Source of the DNA: JARDZU01 sp963730285
Lineage (GTDB): Bacteria; Actinomycetota; Acidimicrobiia; Spongiisociales; ZC4RG35
Direction of reading: 5' to 3'
DNA: 64,000 bases
Assembly: GCA_963730285.1 (NCBI GenBank)
Contig: CAVSQY010000002.1
Span: 62,001 to 126,000 of the forward strand
Shown: positions 7,895 to 17,845 of the stretch, in pieces
Numbering within the stretch: position 1 is the first letter of the stretch
Layout: each line of letters begins with the position of its first letter
Translations under genes and position numbers: made by a program
Notes under the pieces: generated by a model
The model's input: only the letters and a program-made list of their open reading frames with translations
What the model was told of the DNA's origin: nothing
The model's database searches: none

Positions 7895-10852
7895 GTGCCG
7901 CTAAGGGAGACTCGGGTCGCACCCGAGGAATGGGAATCGGTTGTCTCAGAAGGAGCCGGGCACCAATTGGTGGTGGCCGGGCCCGGCACTGGAAAGACCG
8001 AGTTCCTCGTTCGCAGAGTCGCTCATTTGATCGAGTCCGGTAAGGCGAGACGTGATGAGGTGGCGGTCCTCGCCTTTTCACGAAGAGCGGCATCGGACAT
8101 CAAACAGCGCGTGCAGGACCTGCTCGGTCGGTCGGGAGTGCCGGTGCAGGCGTCGACATTCCACTCCCTGTCCCTTCGCCTACTCGAGGTCGGTGGAGAA
8201 GGCGCACGACCAATCCCCCTAACCACACCTGAGCAGGTATCGCTCGTCGCCGAGCTCTTGCGAGCCGAGGATCCCGCCCGGTGGCCTCTGATCTATCGGG
8301 GAATCCTGGGCACACCGGCGTTCGCCGGCGAGATAGCCGACTTCCTCATGCGCTGCTCGGAGCGTTTGCTCTCGCCCGACGATCTCGCCGAGCGCGCCAA
8401 GTCGAGAGCGGATTGGCGCGGCATCCCCGGCCTCTTCAGGAAGTATCGGGACCTGCTCGCCACGATCGGGCGAACCGACTACGGCACCATGCTCGTGTCC
8501 GCCGCCACCTTGCTGGGCACGGAGAAGGGCCGGGATCTGGCTGCGACGTTCGCTTATGTCGTGGTCGACGAATACCAGGACACCTCACCCGCCCAGGCCG
8601 AGATAGCACATCGGCTGTCGACGCCCGGTGGGAATCTCACGGTCGCCGGCGATCCATATCAATCGATCTATTCGTTTCGCGGGGCGGAGGTGCGAAACGT
8701 GGCGGAGTTCACCGAGCGACACCCCGATGCCCACCGTATCGTTCTAACCAAGAGCCTGAGAGTGCCCCCCGAGATAATGACCTCTGCACTCAGGATCGTC
8801 TCCAGCGGCGACCTTCCCGGCGCGGCCGGCCCCGTGGAGCCTGCCGATCATCGCGGCGTAGTGGAGTGCCTGATCTTCGATCAGGAGACCGCGGAGGCCG
8901 AGTGGATCGCCCGGGATATCGAGAACTCGATCCGGTTACATGGGACCGGACCGTCTCAGATCGCTGTGTTGGTCCGGTCGAAGCGCCAGATGCTCAACGA
9001 GCTGGGGCGTGCGCTCGCCCGTCGGCGCATAGCTCATGACGCCCCGGACTCGAGGTTGGTGGAACACCCGGCCGTCAGGCTGCTCCACGACCTTGTCATC
9101 GCCGCCACCTCGGGAGGAAGCATCCCGGTGGTCACACCGGGCGAGGCCGCCGAAGCGGACCGCGCCATGCGCCGGGTCCTGCTCGGGCCTCTGGTTGGCG
9201 CCGGCCTGGGTCTCGAGCGCCAGATTCTCCGCGACCGCCGCCGGACATGGGACCACTGGTCGGACGTTATCGACCGAAACCTCCCCAACCACCCAAACCT
9301 CGCCCGCTTGCTCGCCGACCCGGCCTGGGCGACTCAGGAGACCGCGGTCGACGGGTTCTGGGAACTGTGGACGGAGATCGACGGCATCGATGCGATCATC
9401 GACGATCCGGCAAGACAGGACTGGCGGCTCGCCTTCACATCCTTCTCCCAGGTCCTTGGGCGTCAAGCAGACCGTGATCCGAAGGTGACCCTGCACCGAT
9501 ATTTCCAACTCACCGAGGAGGAAGGCTTCGAATCGGATCCACTGTTGTCCTTCGAGGCCGAAGGCGAGAGGGTCACCCTGACCACGCTCCACCAGGCGAA
9601 AGGGCTCGAATTCGACCTGGTCTATATCGCAAACGCAGTCGAGGGCGTCTTCCCCGACCTGGGACGAGGGCGTCGGATGTTGCGTCCCGAATTGCTCTCG
9701 CCCGAGCGGACCACCGATCCCAGCGCCCAACACCTGTTCCAGGTTCAGGAGGAGATGCGTCTCGCCTACACGGCCATGACTCGAGCCAGGAGGCGAGTCG
9801 TCTGGACGGCCACTGAGGCAGGAGTCGACCAGGGTGAGCATCGACCCTCGAGATTCCTCCTGGCTGCCAACGAGCCAGATATGGGCCGTCCCGGCCCTCC
9901 AAAAGAGGAAGACCGTCCCGCAGTTACCATCGGCGAGGCCGAGGTGCGCCTGCGGCGGACATTGCTCGACCCGGGTGCGCCGACCATGGACCGACTTGTT
10001 GCGTTGGATGTGCTCAGCTCTGCCCCCGGTGAGTGGTGGGACACCTCGGTCTTTGCCGGCGTAGCTGAGCCGGGCCCCGACCGTCCGATCCTCGCCGGAA
10101 CGATACGGCTCTCGCCCAGCCAGGCGGACTCCTACCTGAGTTGTCCTCGCCGGTATGCGTTGGAGCGTCGAATGCGGTTGAGCGATTCGTCGTCGCCATA
10201 TGCCCAATTCGGGACGCTGGTACACGCAGCCCTGGAGAGAGCCGAGAGGGAGAACCTCGAGACCGGTACGGCACACGCCCCGCTGCAGGAGGCTCTCGGG
10301 CATCTCGAAGCGGTGTGGGCTGACGCCGACTTCGGCACACCACAGCTCGATGAGGCATGGCTCAAACACGGCCGGGAGGCGATCACCAAGCTCTACGAGA
10401 ACTGGCCCACGCCAGACGGGATCCCGGTGGACGTCGAGCACCGAGTGGAGATGGAGGTGGGTGACATCCAATGGCTTGGCTACATCGACCGTTTGGAGAG
10501 GACGTCGAAAGGCTTGAGGGTTGTTGACTACAAAACGACCAAGAGCCCACCGAGCATTGCCGAGGCCGAAGAGTCGATCCAACTCGGTTTCTACGCGGCT
10601 GCGGTCACAGCGGAGATGGGTGAGCCGGTGGTGCAGGCAGAAATGTGGTTTCCCCGCACCGGCACCAAGAAAGTGACCGTGCGACGGCTGGAGATGCGAC
10701 GTGGCCCCTACCTGCAACAGGCCCTCGAGGACGTGACACGCTCCATCAGGTCCGAGATGTGGGAGCCACGGGTCAGCGACCGATGCAACCGATGTGACTT
10801 TCGCCTGTCCTGCCCGGCCTGGCCTGAGGGAAAGGGAGCCTTTCTCCCTTGA
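7895..10852 (+). CDS. adnA: AdnA-like helicase-nuclease
   Basis: This 985-aa protein combines an N-terminal UvrD-type superfamily 1 motor with a C-terminal RecB-like nuclease, the layout of mycobacterial AdnA, which processes double-strand breaks with AdnB. Visible are Walker A GPGTGKT (residues 29-35), DEYQDTSPAQ, GDPYQSIYSFRGAE, TTLHQAKGLEFD and YTAMTRARRR. The nuclease domain has SYLSCPRRY, GYIDRLER, VVDYKTTK and CNRCDFRLSCPAW, so both the catalytic residues and the four-cysteine iron-sulfur frame look intact. It overlaps adnB by 4 nt (TTGA). Assignment as AdnA rather than AdnB rests on gene order and is an inference. Confidence 0.88.
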   Translation: MPLRETRVAPEEWESVVSEGAGHQLVVAGPGTGKTEFLVRRVAHLIESGKARRDEVAVLAFSRRAASDIKQRVQDLLGRSGVPVQASTFHSLSLRLLEVGGEGARPIPLTTPEQVSLVAELLRAEDPARWPLIYRGILGTPAFAGEIADFLMRCSERLLSPDDLAERAKSRADWRGIPGLFRKYRDLLATIGRTDYGTMLVSAATLLGTEKGRDLAATFAYVVVDEYQDTSPAQAEIAHRLSTPGGNLTVAGDPYQSIYSFRGAEVRNVAEFTERHPDAHRIVLTKSLRVPPEIMTSALRIVSSGDLPGAAGPVEPADHRGVVECLIFDQETAEAEWIARDIENSIRLHGTGPSQIAVLVRSKRQMLNELGRALARRRIAHDAPDSRLVEHPAVRLLHDLVIAATSGGSIPVVTPGEAAEADRAMRRVLLGPLVGAGLGLERQILRDRRRTWDHWSDVIDRNLPNHPNLARLLADPAWATQETAVDGFWELWTEIDGIDAIIDDPARQDWRLAFTSFSQVLGRQADRDPKVTLHRYFQLTEEEGFESDPLLSFEAEGERVTLTTLHQAKGLEFDLVYIANAVEGVFPDLGRGRRMLRPELLSPERTTDPSAQHLFQVQEEMRLAYTAMTRARRRVVWTATEAGVDQGEHRPSRFLLAANEPDMGRPGPPKEEDRPAVTIGEAEVRLRRTLLDPGAPTMDRLVALDVLSSAPGEWWDTSVFAGVAEPGPDRPILAGTIRLSPSQADSYLSCPRRYALERRMRLSDSSSPYAQFGTLVHAALERAERENLETGTAHAPLQEALGHLEAVWADADFGTPQLDEAWLKHGREAITKLYENWPTPDGIPVDVEHRVEMEVGDIQWLGYIDRLERTSKGLRVVDYKTTKSPPSIAEAEESIQLGFYAAAVTAEMGEPVVQAEMWFPRTGTKKVTVRRLEMRRGPYLQQALEDVTRSIRSEMWEPRVSDRCNRCDFRLSCPAWPEGKGAFLP

Positions 10853-13800
10853 TCGACATAACCCCTTCCCAAGAACAGCGACGGATCCTGGACCAGGGTC
10901 TCCGAAGCACCCGCATCAGGGCAGGCGCGGGTACTGGCAAGACCACCACGGTGGCCATGGTGATTGCCAACCTGGTGGCCAATCACGGAATCGATCCCGA
11001 GCGTGTGCTTGGAATCACATTCACCAACAAGGCGGCAGCCGAGCTGGCGGCGCGGGTCAAGACTTTCCTTGGACCTTCGATCGACGAGGGCAGACAGGCC
11101 GAGGTTCACACCTACCATGGGTTTGCCGCACAGGTCCTCGGCGAGTTCGGCGTTCTCGCAGGCATCAAAGGGGCTCTCCGGGTGATCACACCCACCTTCT
11201 CACGCCAGATCCTCACGGAGACCTTTGAGCACACTTCCTATGAGCATCTCGATATCACGTCGCCTCGAGGCGTGGACAAGGTCCGGATGCTTGGTGACCG
11301 TCTCGGTGACCACCTGCTCACACCTTCAGCTGTGACAGCCCCGTTGAGCCCCGATGACGAGGTCTGGGCAAGACGGATCGAGATGCTGGAGACCCTGACC
11401 CGCTATGAGAGGGACAAGCGACGGCTGGGAGTGGTCGACTACTCCGATCTCGTGACTTTGTCCCATCGCATACTGAGAGGACATCCCGATCTTGCCGCCG
11501 AGATCCGCAGTCGCTACCAGGCGGTAGTTCTCGACGAGTACCAGGACACCAACCCGGCACAACGGGCTTTGCTCACCACTATCTTCTCGAACGGCTTTCC
11601 GGTGATCGCCGTGGGCGACGAGGATCAGACGATCTACGAGTGGCGTGGGGCTTCGGCCGAGAACTTCGAGCAGTTCCCGGATCACTTTCGCACGGCGACC
11701 GGCGACCGGCCCAAGAGCCTTTCACTGACCCTCAATCGACGGTCGGCCAACCCGATACTCCACATCGCCAACCAGATCCGGCACCACGCCAACCCGGACG
11801 CCTCCGATCTGACATCTCAACACGAGGACAAGCCGGGTGTGGTTGTCACTCACTGGGCGACCGACGCCATTGCCGAAGCCGACTGGATCTCACGAAGGCT
11901 TGCCTCTCTGCACGATCAGGGTGTCCCCTGGAACGAGATGGCGATCCTCTTTCGCAAGAACAAAGACTTTCCGGTCGTGGTCGACTCGATGTCGCGTCAC
12001 GACATCCCGGTCGAGGTCGCCAATCTCGGCGGTCTGCTGTCGGTGCCCGAGGTCGGGGAGCTGAGAGCCTGGCTAACCGTCCTCGAGAGACCCGAGGACA
12101 GCGCGGCCCTGACCCAGATCCTTTTCGGCAGCAGGTACCGGCTCGGCTTGGCCGACATCGCGCCAATGACGGCCTGGGTCGCCGGGCACGGCGACGATCG
12201 CGAGGTGGACGCAGACAATGTCCCCCCTGTCTCTCTGCTCGAGGCGGTCGAGCGCCTCGACGAGGCCTCGGGCATTCGACCTGAGGCGCGAGCCTGCCTC
12301 CTGCACTTCCTCGAGGTCTACCGCGACCTCCTCGGCGTGAGCCAAGGAATGAGCTTGGTCGAGACCGCGCGGCTCGTTCTCGATCGAATCCGCGCATGGC
12401 AGGATGTCGAGTCGCTGCCACCCAGTCAACGCATGACAGGGCGTCTCAATCTCTATCGGATCCTCGACCTCGCCGAAGACTGGAGCCCTTTGATGGGGAG
12501 ACCGTCGCTCGGTGCGTTCCTGGACTACCTCGACGCCATGGAAGACGAGCCCGCCGAAGAGCTCGACTCCGCTCATCTCTCCGGTGAGGATGCCGTGACC
12601 CTCGTGACGGTCCATCGGGCGAAGGGGTTGGAGTGGGATGTGGTCGTCGTGCCGGCCGTCACGAAGAAGAATTTCCCGGGGCAATCCCAGCAATACCCCG
12701 ACCCCGTCCGTTTCGCCGAGTACCTGCCGCCGGCGTTTCGGATAGATGAGGTCCTCGCCGACATGCCCGCCGACGATGCCGGTCGCAAGGAGTACTTCAA
12801 AGAGAGGAACGATCTTCAGGAGTGGCGAGTGGCATACGTGGCCGCGACTCGGGCACGATCAACCCTGATCTTCACGGGTGCCTACTGGTACGGCCTCCCA
12901 GAGCCGTCGATGACACCCAAGGAGCCGTCGGAACTCTTCGACCTGGTCGAAAACGACTCGGCCACGCGCGTGGAGGGGCACGCCGAGGAGACCCCCCGAC
13001 CTGCTCTCCTCACGACCACAAACGAAGGCATGGCGCCTGATCCCCTTTTCGAACAAGGTTGGGACGGTGCGCTCAGAAAGTCTCAGTCCGAGCCAGGCTT
13101 CCCGATGAGGGTCGCCGAAGGGATGGGTCTTGGCAACGACATGAAGGAGCTCTCGGAGCGGGCACTTCAGACCTTGTTCGACCTGGCAGCGGTGGAGCAA
13201 CCGGATCCCGTGAGCGAGGGCGGCCGTCGAGTGTCGGTCACCGGATTGGTCACATATGCACAATGCCCGAAACGCTACTTCTGGACGGAGGTCGACCCAC
13301 TCCCCCGGCGACGCAACCTGGCAGCCATCGCCGGAACGGAGCTTCATCGCCGGATCGAGTTGCATCAGCGTGGGCAGGTGCCCTTCGAGGAGATGCGGCC
13401 CGAGCTCTATGACGCGGTTGGCGACGGTGCGACAGGCCCTGGCGGTGGGTTCGAGCGGTTTGAAGAGTCTCCCTATGGACAGAGTGAGGCCGCATTGGTC
13501 GAGTCGGCGTTCAATCTCAGACTCTCGAATGAATACGAAGTTCGCGGTCGTATCGACGCGATCTACATAGATGGTGAGGACTGGGAGATCGTGGACTTCA
13601 AGAGCGGGCGTCCCAGTGAAGATCTCTCTCGCGTCGTGCAACTCGAGGCATACGCCGTGGCAGCGTCCCAGGTTGACTTCGGCCCACGGAAGCCCAAAGA
13701 CATCACGGTCTCCTTCGTCTATCTGGGCGGTGGTTTGAAGGTCATCAGTGAGCATGCAGATTCCGAGTGGCAAGAGCGAGCGATGTCTCATCTCGAGACA

Positions 13801-13914
13801 CTCACAGACTCCATCGAGAGAGAAGAATTCGAACCGACTCCAGGCCCGTGGTGTCGGCACTGTGACTTCGTCAAATTCTGCGGGCCCGGGCAGCAACAAG
13901 TAGCCGGAGAGTGA
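10849..13914 (+). CDS. adnB: AdnB-like helicase-nuclease
   Basis: The 1021-aa partner of the preceding gene has the same domain order. The motor shows AGAGTGKT (residues 25-32), ITFTNKAAAELAARV, VVLDEYQDTNPAQ, GDEDQTIYEWRGAS, TVHRAKGLEWDVV and YVAATRARSTL. The C-terminal nuclease shows YAQCPKRYFW, GRIDAIYIDGEDWEIVDFKSG and WCRHCDFVKFCGP. Together the two would form a heterodimeric end-resection machine like AdnAB. The TTG start overlaps the adnA stop. It in turn overlaps the next gene by GTGA, so the operon probably includes the PlsY-like gene. Confidence 0.9.
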   Translation: MIDITPSQEQRRILDQGLRSTRIRAGAGTGKTTTVAMVIANLVANHGIDPERVLGITFTNKAAAELAARVKTFLGPSIDEGRQAEVHTYHGFAAQVLGEFGVLAGIKGALRVITPTFSRQILTETFEHTSYEHLDITSPRGVDKVRMLGDRLGDHLLTPSAVTAPLSPDDEVWARRIEMLETLTRYERDKRRLGVVDYSDLVTLSHRILRGHPDLAAEIRSRYQAVVLDEYQDTNPAQRALLTTIFSNGFPVIAVGDEDQTIYEWRGASAENFEQFPDHFRTATGDRPKSLSLTLNRRSANPILHIANQIRHHANPDASDLTSQHEDKPGVVVTHWATDAIAEADWISRRLASLHDQGVPWNEMAILFRKNKDFPVVVDSMSRHDIPVEVANLGGLLSVPEVGELRAWLTVLERPEDSAALTQILFGSRYRLGLADIAPMTAWVAGHGDDREVDADNVPPVSLLEAVERLDEASGIRPEARACLLHFLEVYRDLLGVSQGMSLVETARLVLDRIRAWQDVESLPPSQRMTGRLNLYRILDLAEDWSPLMGRPSLGAFLDYLDAMEDEPAEELDSAHLSGEDAVTLVTVHRAKGLEWDVVVVPAVTKKNFPGQSQQYPDPVRFAEYLPPAFRIDEVLADMPADDAGRKEYFKERNDLQEWRVAYVAATRARSTLIFTGAYWYGLPEPSMTPKEPSELFDLVENDSATRVEGHAEETPRPALLTTTNEGMAPDPLFEQGWDGALRKSQSEPGFPMRVAEGMGLGNDMKELSERALQTLFDLAAVEQPDPVSEGGRRVSVTGLVTYAQCPKRYFWTEVDPLPRRRNLAAIAGTELHRRIELHQRGQVPFEEMRPELYDAVGDGATGPGGGFERFEESPYGQSEAALVESAFNLRLSNEYEVRGRIDAIYIDGEDWEIVDFKSGRPSEDLSRVVQLEAYAVAASQVDFGPRKPKDITVSFVYLGGGLKVISEHADSEWQERAMSHLETLTDSIEREEFEPTPGPWCRHCDFVKFCGPGQQQVAGE

Positions 13915-14528
13915 CCGTCCTCTCGCTGATTGTCGGCTACGCCATCGGATCTCTCCCGACCGCTGGGTGGCTGGCCCGTCTCTGGGGGGTGGACATCCGT
14001 GGGTCCGGGTCAGGAAACCCCGGCGCCAACAATGCAAGACGGCTCGGTGGGACCGCTCTCGGCATGCTCGTCCTCGTCGTCGAGCTGGGCAAAGGAGTGG
14101 TGGCCGTTGTCTTGGGACATCTGATCGGCGGCGACGGAGGTGCGGTCGCGGCAGGCCTCGGGGCGATCGGTGGCAATGTCTACAACGTGTGGTATTCCTT
14201 TGAAGGTGGCAAGGGCCTTGCCATCACGGCCGGAGTGCTGTTGGCGGCTTGGCCGACACCATTGCCGATCTTGATAGTGGTTCTCGTCCTCGTCACCTAC
14301 TCGACACGGTCGTCGGGCCGGGGAGCACTGGTGACACTGGCGGTGTTGTGTGCTGCCTCACTGACCTGGGTCTTCCTCGGGGCGAGCATGGCGTGGGGTG
14401 TCGGCGAAACGCGGCTCTTGCCGCTGCTCGGATGGGGCGCAAGTCTCATCATGTTCCAAAAGCACCTGTACGACGCCCGTCATCCGTTCAGAGAAACCGC
14501 CCCTGAGACACCTCGGCAACCAGGGTGA
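13911..14528 (+). CDS. Divergent PlsY-like membrane acyltransferase
   Basis: The 205-aa polytopic membrane protein aligns with PlsY glycerol-3-phosphate acyltransferases: about five hydrophobic segments and motif 1 as GSGNPGANNARRLGG near residue 32. However, motif 2, normally GH...FKGGKG, reads GGNVYNVWYSFEGGKG, losing the His and the Lys, and the RHxxNIxRL motif 3 is replaced by a region ending QKHLYDARHPF. These changes suggest altered substrate use or a regulatory role rather than a standard GPAT. A plsB-type gene lies just downstream. The last 41 nt overlap the 3' end of dtd on the other strand. Confidence 0.75.
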   Translation: MTVLSLIVGYAIGSLPTAGWLARLWGVDIRGSGSGNPGANNARRLGGTALGMLVLVVELGKGVVAVVLGHLIGGDGGAVAAGLGAIGGNVYNVWYSFEGGKGLAITAGVLLAAWPTPLPILIVVLVLVTYSTRSSGRGALVTLAVLCAASLTWVFLGASMAWGVGETRLLPLLGWGASLIMFQKHLYDARHPFRETAPETPRQPG

Positions 14529-14943
14529 CCGGCCCTTCGTTCACCAGCTCAACCTCCATGTGGGCACCGAAGACACCGGTCTGAACGGTGACTCCTGCGT
14601 CTCGTAGGAGCGCCACCAACTCATCAAAGAGGGGCTCGGCCACCTCGGGAGTGGCCGCACCCACGAAGGAGGGTCTCCGACCTCTGCGCATGTCGGCCAT
14701 GAGGGTGAATTGGCTGACCACGAGCAGAGACCCGCCCACGTCGAGCAGAGAGAGATTCATCGCACCAGAGTCATCGGAGAAGACGCGGAGGTGGGGCAGT
14801 TTGCCGGCAGCTGTCAGGATGTCCTCATGGCCGTCGCTCGGCCCGATGCCCGTCAGGACCACCAATCCACGCCCGATGGACCCAACCTGGCGCCCGCCCA
14901 CCCTCACCGAGGCCTCTGAGACTCTTTGGATCACCAGTCGCAC
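14488..14943 (-). CDS. dtd: D-aminoacyl-tRNA deacylase
   Basis: This 151-aa protein hydrolyses D-aminoacyl-tRNAs as a quality-control step in translation. It shows the family start VRLVIQRVSEASV, the GLVVLTGIG strand, LRVFSDDSGAMNLSL, the substrate-pocket motif SLLVVSQFTLMAD and the second motif NEGPVTLVAEV (usually NxGPVT). GTG at 14943 is chosen because the family starts MR-x-V-x-QRV; the frame is open further upstream but into the promoter of plsB. It is divergent from plsB and overlaps the PlsY-like gene 3' end to 3' end by 41 nt. Confidence 0.93.
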   Translation of the reverse strand: MRLVIQRVSEASVRVGGRQVGSIGRGLVVLTGIGPSDGHEDILTAAGKLPHLRVFSDDSGAMNLSLLDVGGSLLVVSQFTLMADMRRGRRPSFVGAATPEVAEPLFDELVALLRDAGVTVQTGVFGAHMEVELVNEGPVTLVAEVSQGRFL

Positions 14944-14965
14944 GAGACGGGATTGTGGCACCCAA

Positions 14966-14971
14966 TAGAGT
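14966..14971 (+). promoter_or_regulatory. -10 box for a leaderless start (plsB)
   Basis: TAGAGT followed by 6 nt and GTG at 14978. Confidence 0.5.
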
Positions 14972-14977
14972 GGTTCC

Positions 14978-17239
14978 GTGGCGAGTAAGCGCAGCGCTAG
15001 CAACGAATTCCTCCAAGGGCCTCCGGGATCCTCGGTTGTATATCTCCTCGACGCTGCGTCGCAGCTCGAAGTCTCGATGCTGGTTGGATGGCTGCGCACC
15101 GAGCTCGGCAAGGAACCCGATGCCGTGCGCATAGATTCTTCGCGGCGGGGCCGAGGCGGGGACGTCGAGACCCTGGCGGAGCTGCTGGCTTCCTCTCAGG
15201 ATCCCTTCTTGATCCCGGTGAGAGTCATATGGCTCGCCCCGAACAAGAAGGGTCGGCGCTCGGTGAGCTGGTTCGACCTTCTTCGTTTTGGCGACCCACG
15301 CGATCCGCGGGCCACTCGCGCACGATGGACCCGCGCCATGCATCCCGGGCGCGTTCGCTTCATCGCAGCCCGGGGAGCCGTGGCCTCCGGTATCGCTGCC
15401 GACTACGACTCATCCGGCCAGTTGGAGCCCCTGTCCAGCTATGTGACACGCCGGGCGTGGCTGGTCCTCGACAGAGCAGAGCGAAGACTCCGCGGCAATC
15501 GTTACAAGATCCCACGGTTCGTTCCCGAGGCCATTTTGTCACGTCGGGAGTTCGTCGACTCTGTGACCGATGTGGCGGGGCAGACCGGAATGCCGCGACA
15601 GGTGGCCCTCGAGAAAGCCGAGATCTACCTGAGGGAGATCGCAGCGACCCACTCACCCCATGTCATCGATCTCATCGCCAATGGCATCCACAAGCTGTAC
15701 AGCCAGGGGTACTCGGAAATCCGATACTCCGAGTCGGACGTGCGGATGGTCGCTGGGCTCGCGGGCCAAACCATCGTCTTCCTCCCCTCGCACCGATCCA
15801 ACCTCGACCGCCTCAGCCTCCAGTTCATGCTCTGGGAGAACGACCTACCACCCAACCACACCGCCGGAGGCATCAATCTCAACTTCTTCCCGATTGGCCC
15901 TCTGGTGCGTCGGACCGGGGTGTTCTTCATCCGACGGACGTTCAAGGACAATCCTCTATACCGGACGGTGCTTCGCGCCTACCTCGACTATCTCGTCGAG
16001 AAGCGATTCCCACTCGAGTGGTACATCGAGGGCGGGCGATCCAGGTCAGGGAAACTTCTGCCACCCAGGCTTGGCCTGTTGAGTTACATCGTCGACGCCT
16101 ACCGGCGCGGCAAGGCCGAGGAGATCCAATTGGTGCCGGTTTCGATCGCCTACGACCAGATTCAGGACGTGCCCGACTACGCGAGAGAAGCGCAAGGGAG
16201 GGCGAAGGAGAAGGAGTCCATTGGCTGGCTGCTCAGGACCATCCGCTCACTGAGACGCCGCTACGGCGACATCCACATTCGCTTCGGTGATCCCGTCTCG
16301 GTCAGTTCGGTGATTGGATCGATCGAGGGGGACGACGAAACCTCGGTGGGCCTGCAAAAACTCGCATTCGAGGTGATGTATCGGATCGGGCAGGTGACCC
16401 CTGTGACGCCAACGGCGTTGGTGAGTGTCGCCCTCCTCGCAGCGCGAGGGACGGCGCGCTCGGTGGATCAGGTCGAGAAGGAGTGCGCCAGGTTGATCGA
16501 CTTCATCGTGGCCCGTGACATACCGACCACCGAGGATCTCGACCCGAGCCATGTCGGGCCGGTCCTCGAACGACTGGTGGAGAACGGATATGTGAGCAGT
16601 CACGAGGCCTTGGGAAGGAAGGCCTATTGGCTGGACGATGACCAGATGATCCGAATCTCCTACTACCGCAACATGGTCGTCCACTATTTCGTCAACCGCG
16701 CACTTGCCGAGATGGCTCTGGGCGCGACAGAGAGGAAGGGTCCTCCGGACATAGGCGCGGTCAATGCATCTCTCCTCGCCTTTCGGGACCTCTTGAAGTT
16801 CGAGTTCTTCTTCCCCGACAAGGACGCTTTTCTCCACAACGTCGATCAGGATGTCTCTGTCGACGTTCCCGACTGGGGTCGGGTGTTCCACGACGGAGGT
16901 CCCCAAGCCGTCCTGGACAAGCTCGGGAGCCGGGTTGCCTTCTGGTCGGTGCTGCCCTTTCTCGATGCCTACCAGGTGGTCGGCGATGAGTTGGAGTCGA
17001 TGACACGGGAGTTCGACGAGAAGTCGTTCCTCAAGGCGTGTCTCGACAGAGCTCGCATGTATCGAATCGAAGAGCGCCTCATCTCCGGCGAGAGCGCCAG
17101 CCAGGTCCTGTTCAAGTCTGCGCTGGCCCTCGCCCTGAACCGCGGGCTGCTGGAGCGAGGCGAGGACACGCAGCGCCGTCGTGCCGAGTTCGCCGCAGAA
17201 GTCCGCGTGGCCCGACGTTTGGCGGCAGACGGGCTCTGA
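14978..17239 (+). CDS. plsB: Glycerol-3-phosphate O-acyltransferase (PlsB type)
   Basis: The 753-aa protein acylates the sn-1 position of glycerol-3-phosphate, the first step of phospholipid synthesis. The acyltransferase core has the H-x4-D motif HRSNLD at about residue 272, the GPLVRRTGVFFIRR block, EGGRSRSGK at about 351 and the PVSIAYDQI block. A long C-terminal region with YFVNRALAEMAL and the ERLISGESASQ segment matches the PlsB C-terminal domain. Length fits PlsB rather than short PlsC. The N-terminal 100 residues are basic and variable. It is divergent from dtd and leaderless, with no partner gene on the same strand downstream. Confidence 0.93.
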   Translation: MASKRSASNEFLQGPPGSSVVYLLDAASQLEVSMLVGWLRTELGKEPDAVRIDSSRRGRGGDVETLAELLASSQDPFLIPVRVIWLAPNKKGRRSVSWFDLLRFGDPRDPRATRARWTRAMHPGRVRFIAARGAVASGIAADYDSSGQLEPLSSYVTRRAWLVLDRAERRLRGNRYKIPRFVPEAILSRREFVDSVTDVAGQTGMPRQVALEKAEIYLREIAATHSPHVIDLIANGIHKLYSQGYSEIRYSESDVRMVAGLAGQTIVFLPSHRSNLDRLSLQFMLWENDLPPNHTAGGINLNFFPIGPLVRRTGVFFIRRTFKDNPLYRTVLRAYLDYLVEKRFPLEWYIEGGRSRSGKLLPPRLGLLSYIVDAYRRGKAEEIQLVPVSIAYDQIQDVPDYAREAQGRAKEKESIGWLLRTIRSLRRRYGDIHIRFGDPVSVSSVIGSIEGDDETSVGLQKLAFEVMYRIGQVTPVTPTALVSVALLAARGTARSVDQVEKECARLIDFIVARDIPTTEDLDPSHVGPVLERLVENGYVSSHEALGRKAYWLDDDQMIRISYYRNMVVHYFVNRALAEMALGATERKGPPDIGAVNASLLAFRDLLKFEFFFPDKDAFLHNVDQDVSVDVPDWGRVFHDGGPQAVLDKLGSRVAFWSVLPFLDAYQVVGDELESMTREFDEKSFLKACLDRARMYRIEERLISGESASQVLFKSALALALNRGLLERGEDTQRRRAEFAAEVRVARRLAADGL

Positions 17240-17242
17240 GCG

Positions 17243-17842
17243 CTACCGGCGCCCCGAGCCCCATTTCCGGCGCGCCTCTTCGATCATCTGCTTGCTGGTC
17301 TTCTTGGGACTGTCGGGCTTGGCAATGCCGGTGGACGGGTACCTCGGAGCCTGCACGGTGTGCTGTCCGGGCTTCGACTCCATGACCGGGGCACCGCGCT
17401 CGGGCTCGGTGATGGTGGGAGCGGCCTCGGGTGCAATCGGCGGCGGCTCTACCGGTCTCGGGGCCGGGGGTTTGGGGGCGGCGGGGCCGGGAACCGGACC
17501 ACCGGGGAGAATGGGCGGTGTGACACGCGGAGAAGGTCGGGGCCGAGAGCCGCCCGGGCTCCGCTGACCTCGCGGAATCTGGGCCGATGGGCCGCGGGAC
17601 GATGGCTGCGGAGTGCCTGCCCCGGACCGCTTCTGAATCCCGCGGCCCACGGCGATGAAGATGAGTGCCGGGATTATCGAGCCGCCGAGTGCTGCAACCA
17701 GAGCGGGGCTCATGCCGAGCTGCTCCAGGATCCCGAGGCCGCCAAGTACCACGAGACCGGCCCACGCCAGGCCGAAGACGCTCAACGTCCGTCCCAGACA
17801 CCCAACCGCGTTGGCGTTCTCGGCTTCCACGTGCCTATTCAA
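17243..17842 (-). CDS. Two-TM membrane protein with Pro-rich cytoplasmic tail
   Basis: The 199-aa protein has two hydrophobic segments (about residues 17-40 and 46-65) followed by about 100 residues rich in Pro, Ser and Ala, and ends in a basic helix KKTSKQMIEEARRKW. No family is recognised. It starts with TTG three nt after the stop of the ABC permease gene, with GAGAG just upstream, so it is likely translated from the same transcript as the exporter; GTG at 17830 is an alternative start. A role as an accessory subunit or anchor of the exporter is possible but unproven. It converges on plsB with a 3-nt gap. Confidence 0.65.
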   Translation of the reverse strand: MNRHVEAENANAVGCLGRTLSVFGLAWAGLVVLGGLGILEQLGMSPALVAALGGSIIPALIFIAVGRGIQKRSGAGTPQPSSRGPSAQIPRGQRSPGGSRPRPSPRVTPPILPGGPVPGPAAPKPPAPRPVEPPPIAPEAAPTITEPERGAPVMESKPGQHTVQAPRYPSTGIAKPDSPKKTSKQMIEEARRKWGSGRR

Positions 17843-17845
17843 ACA

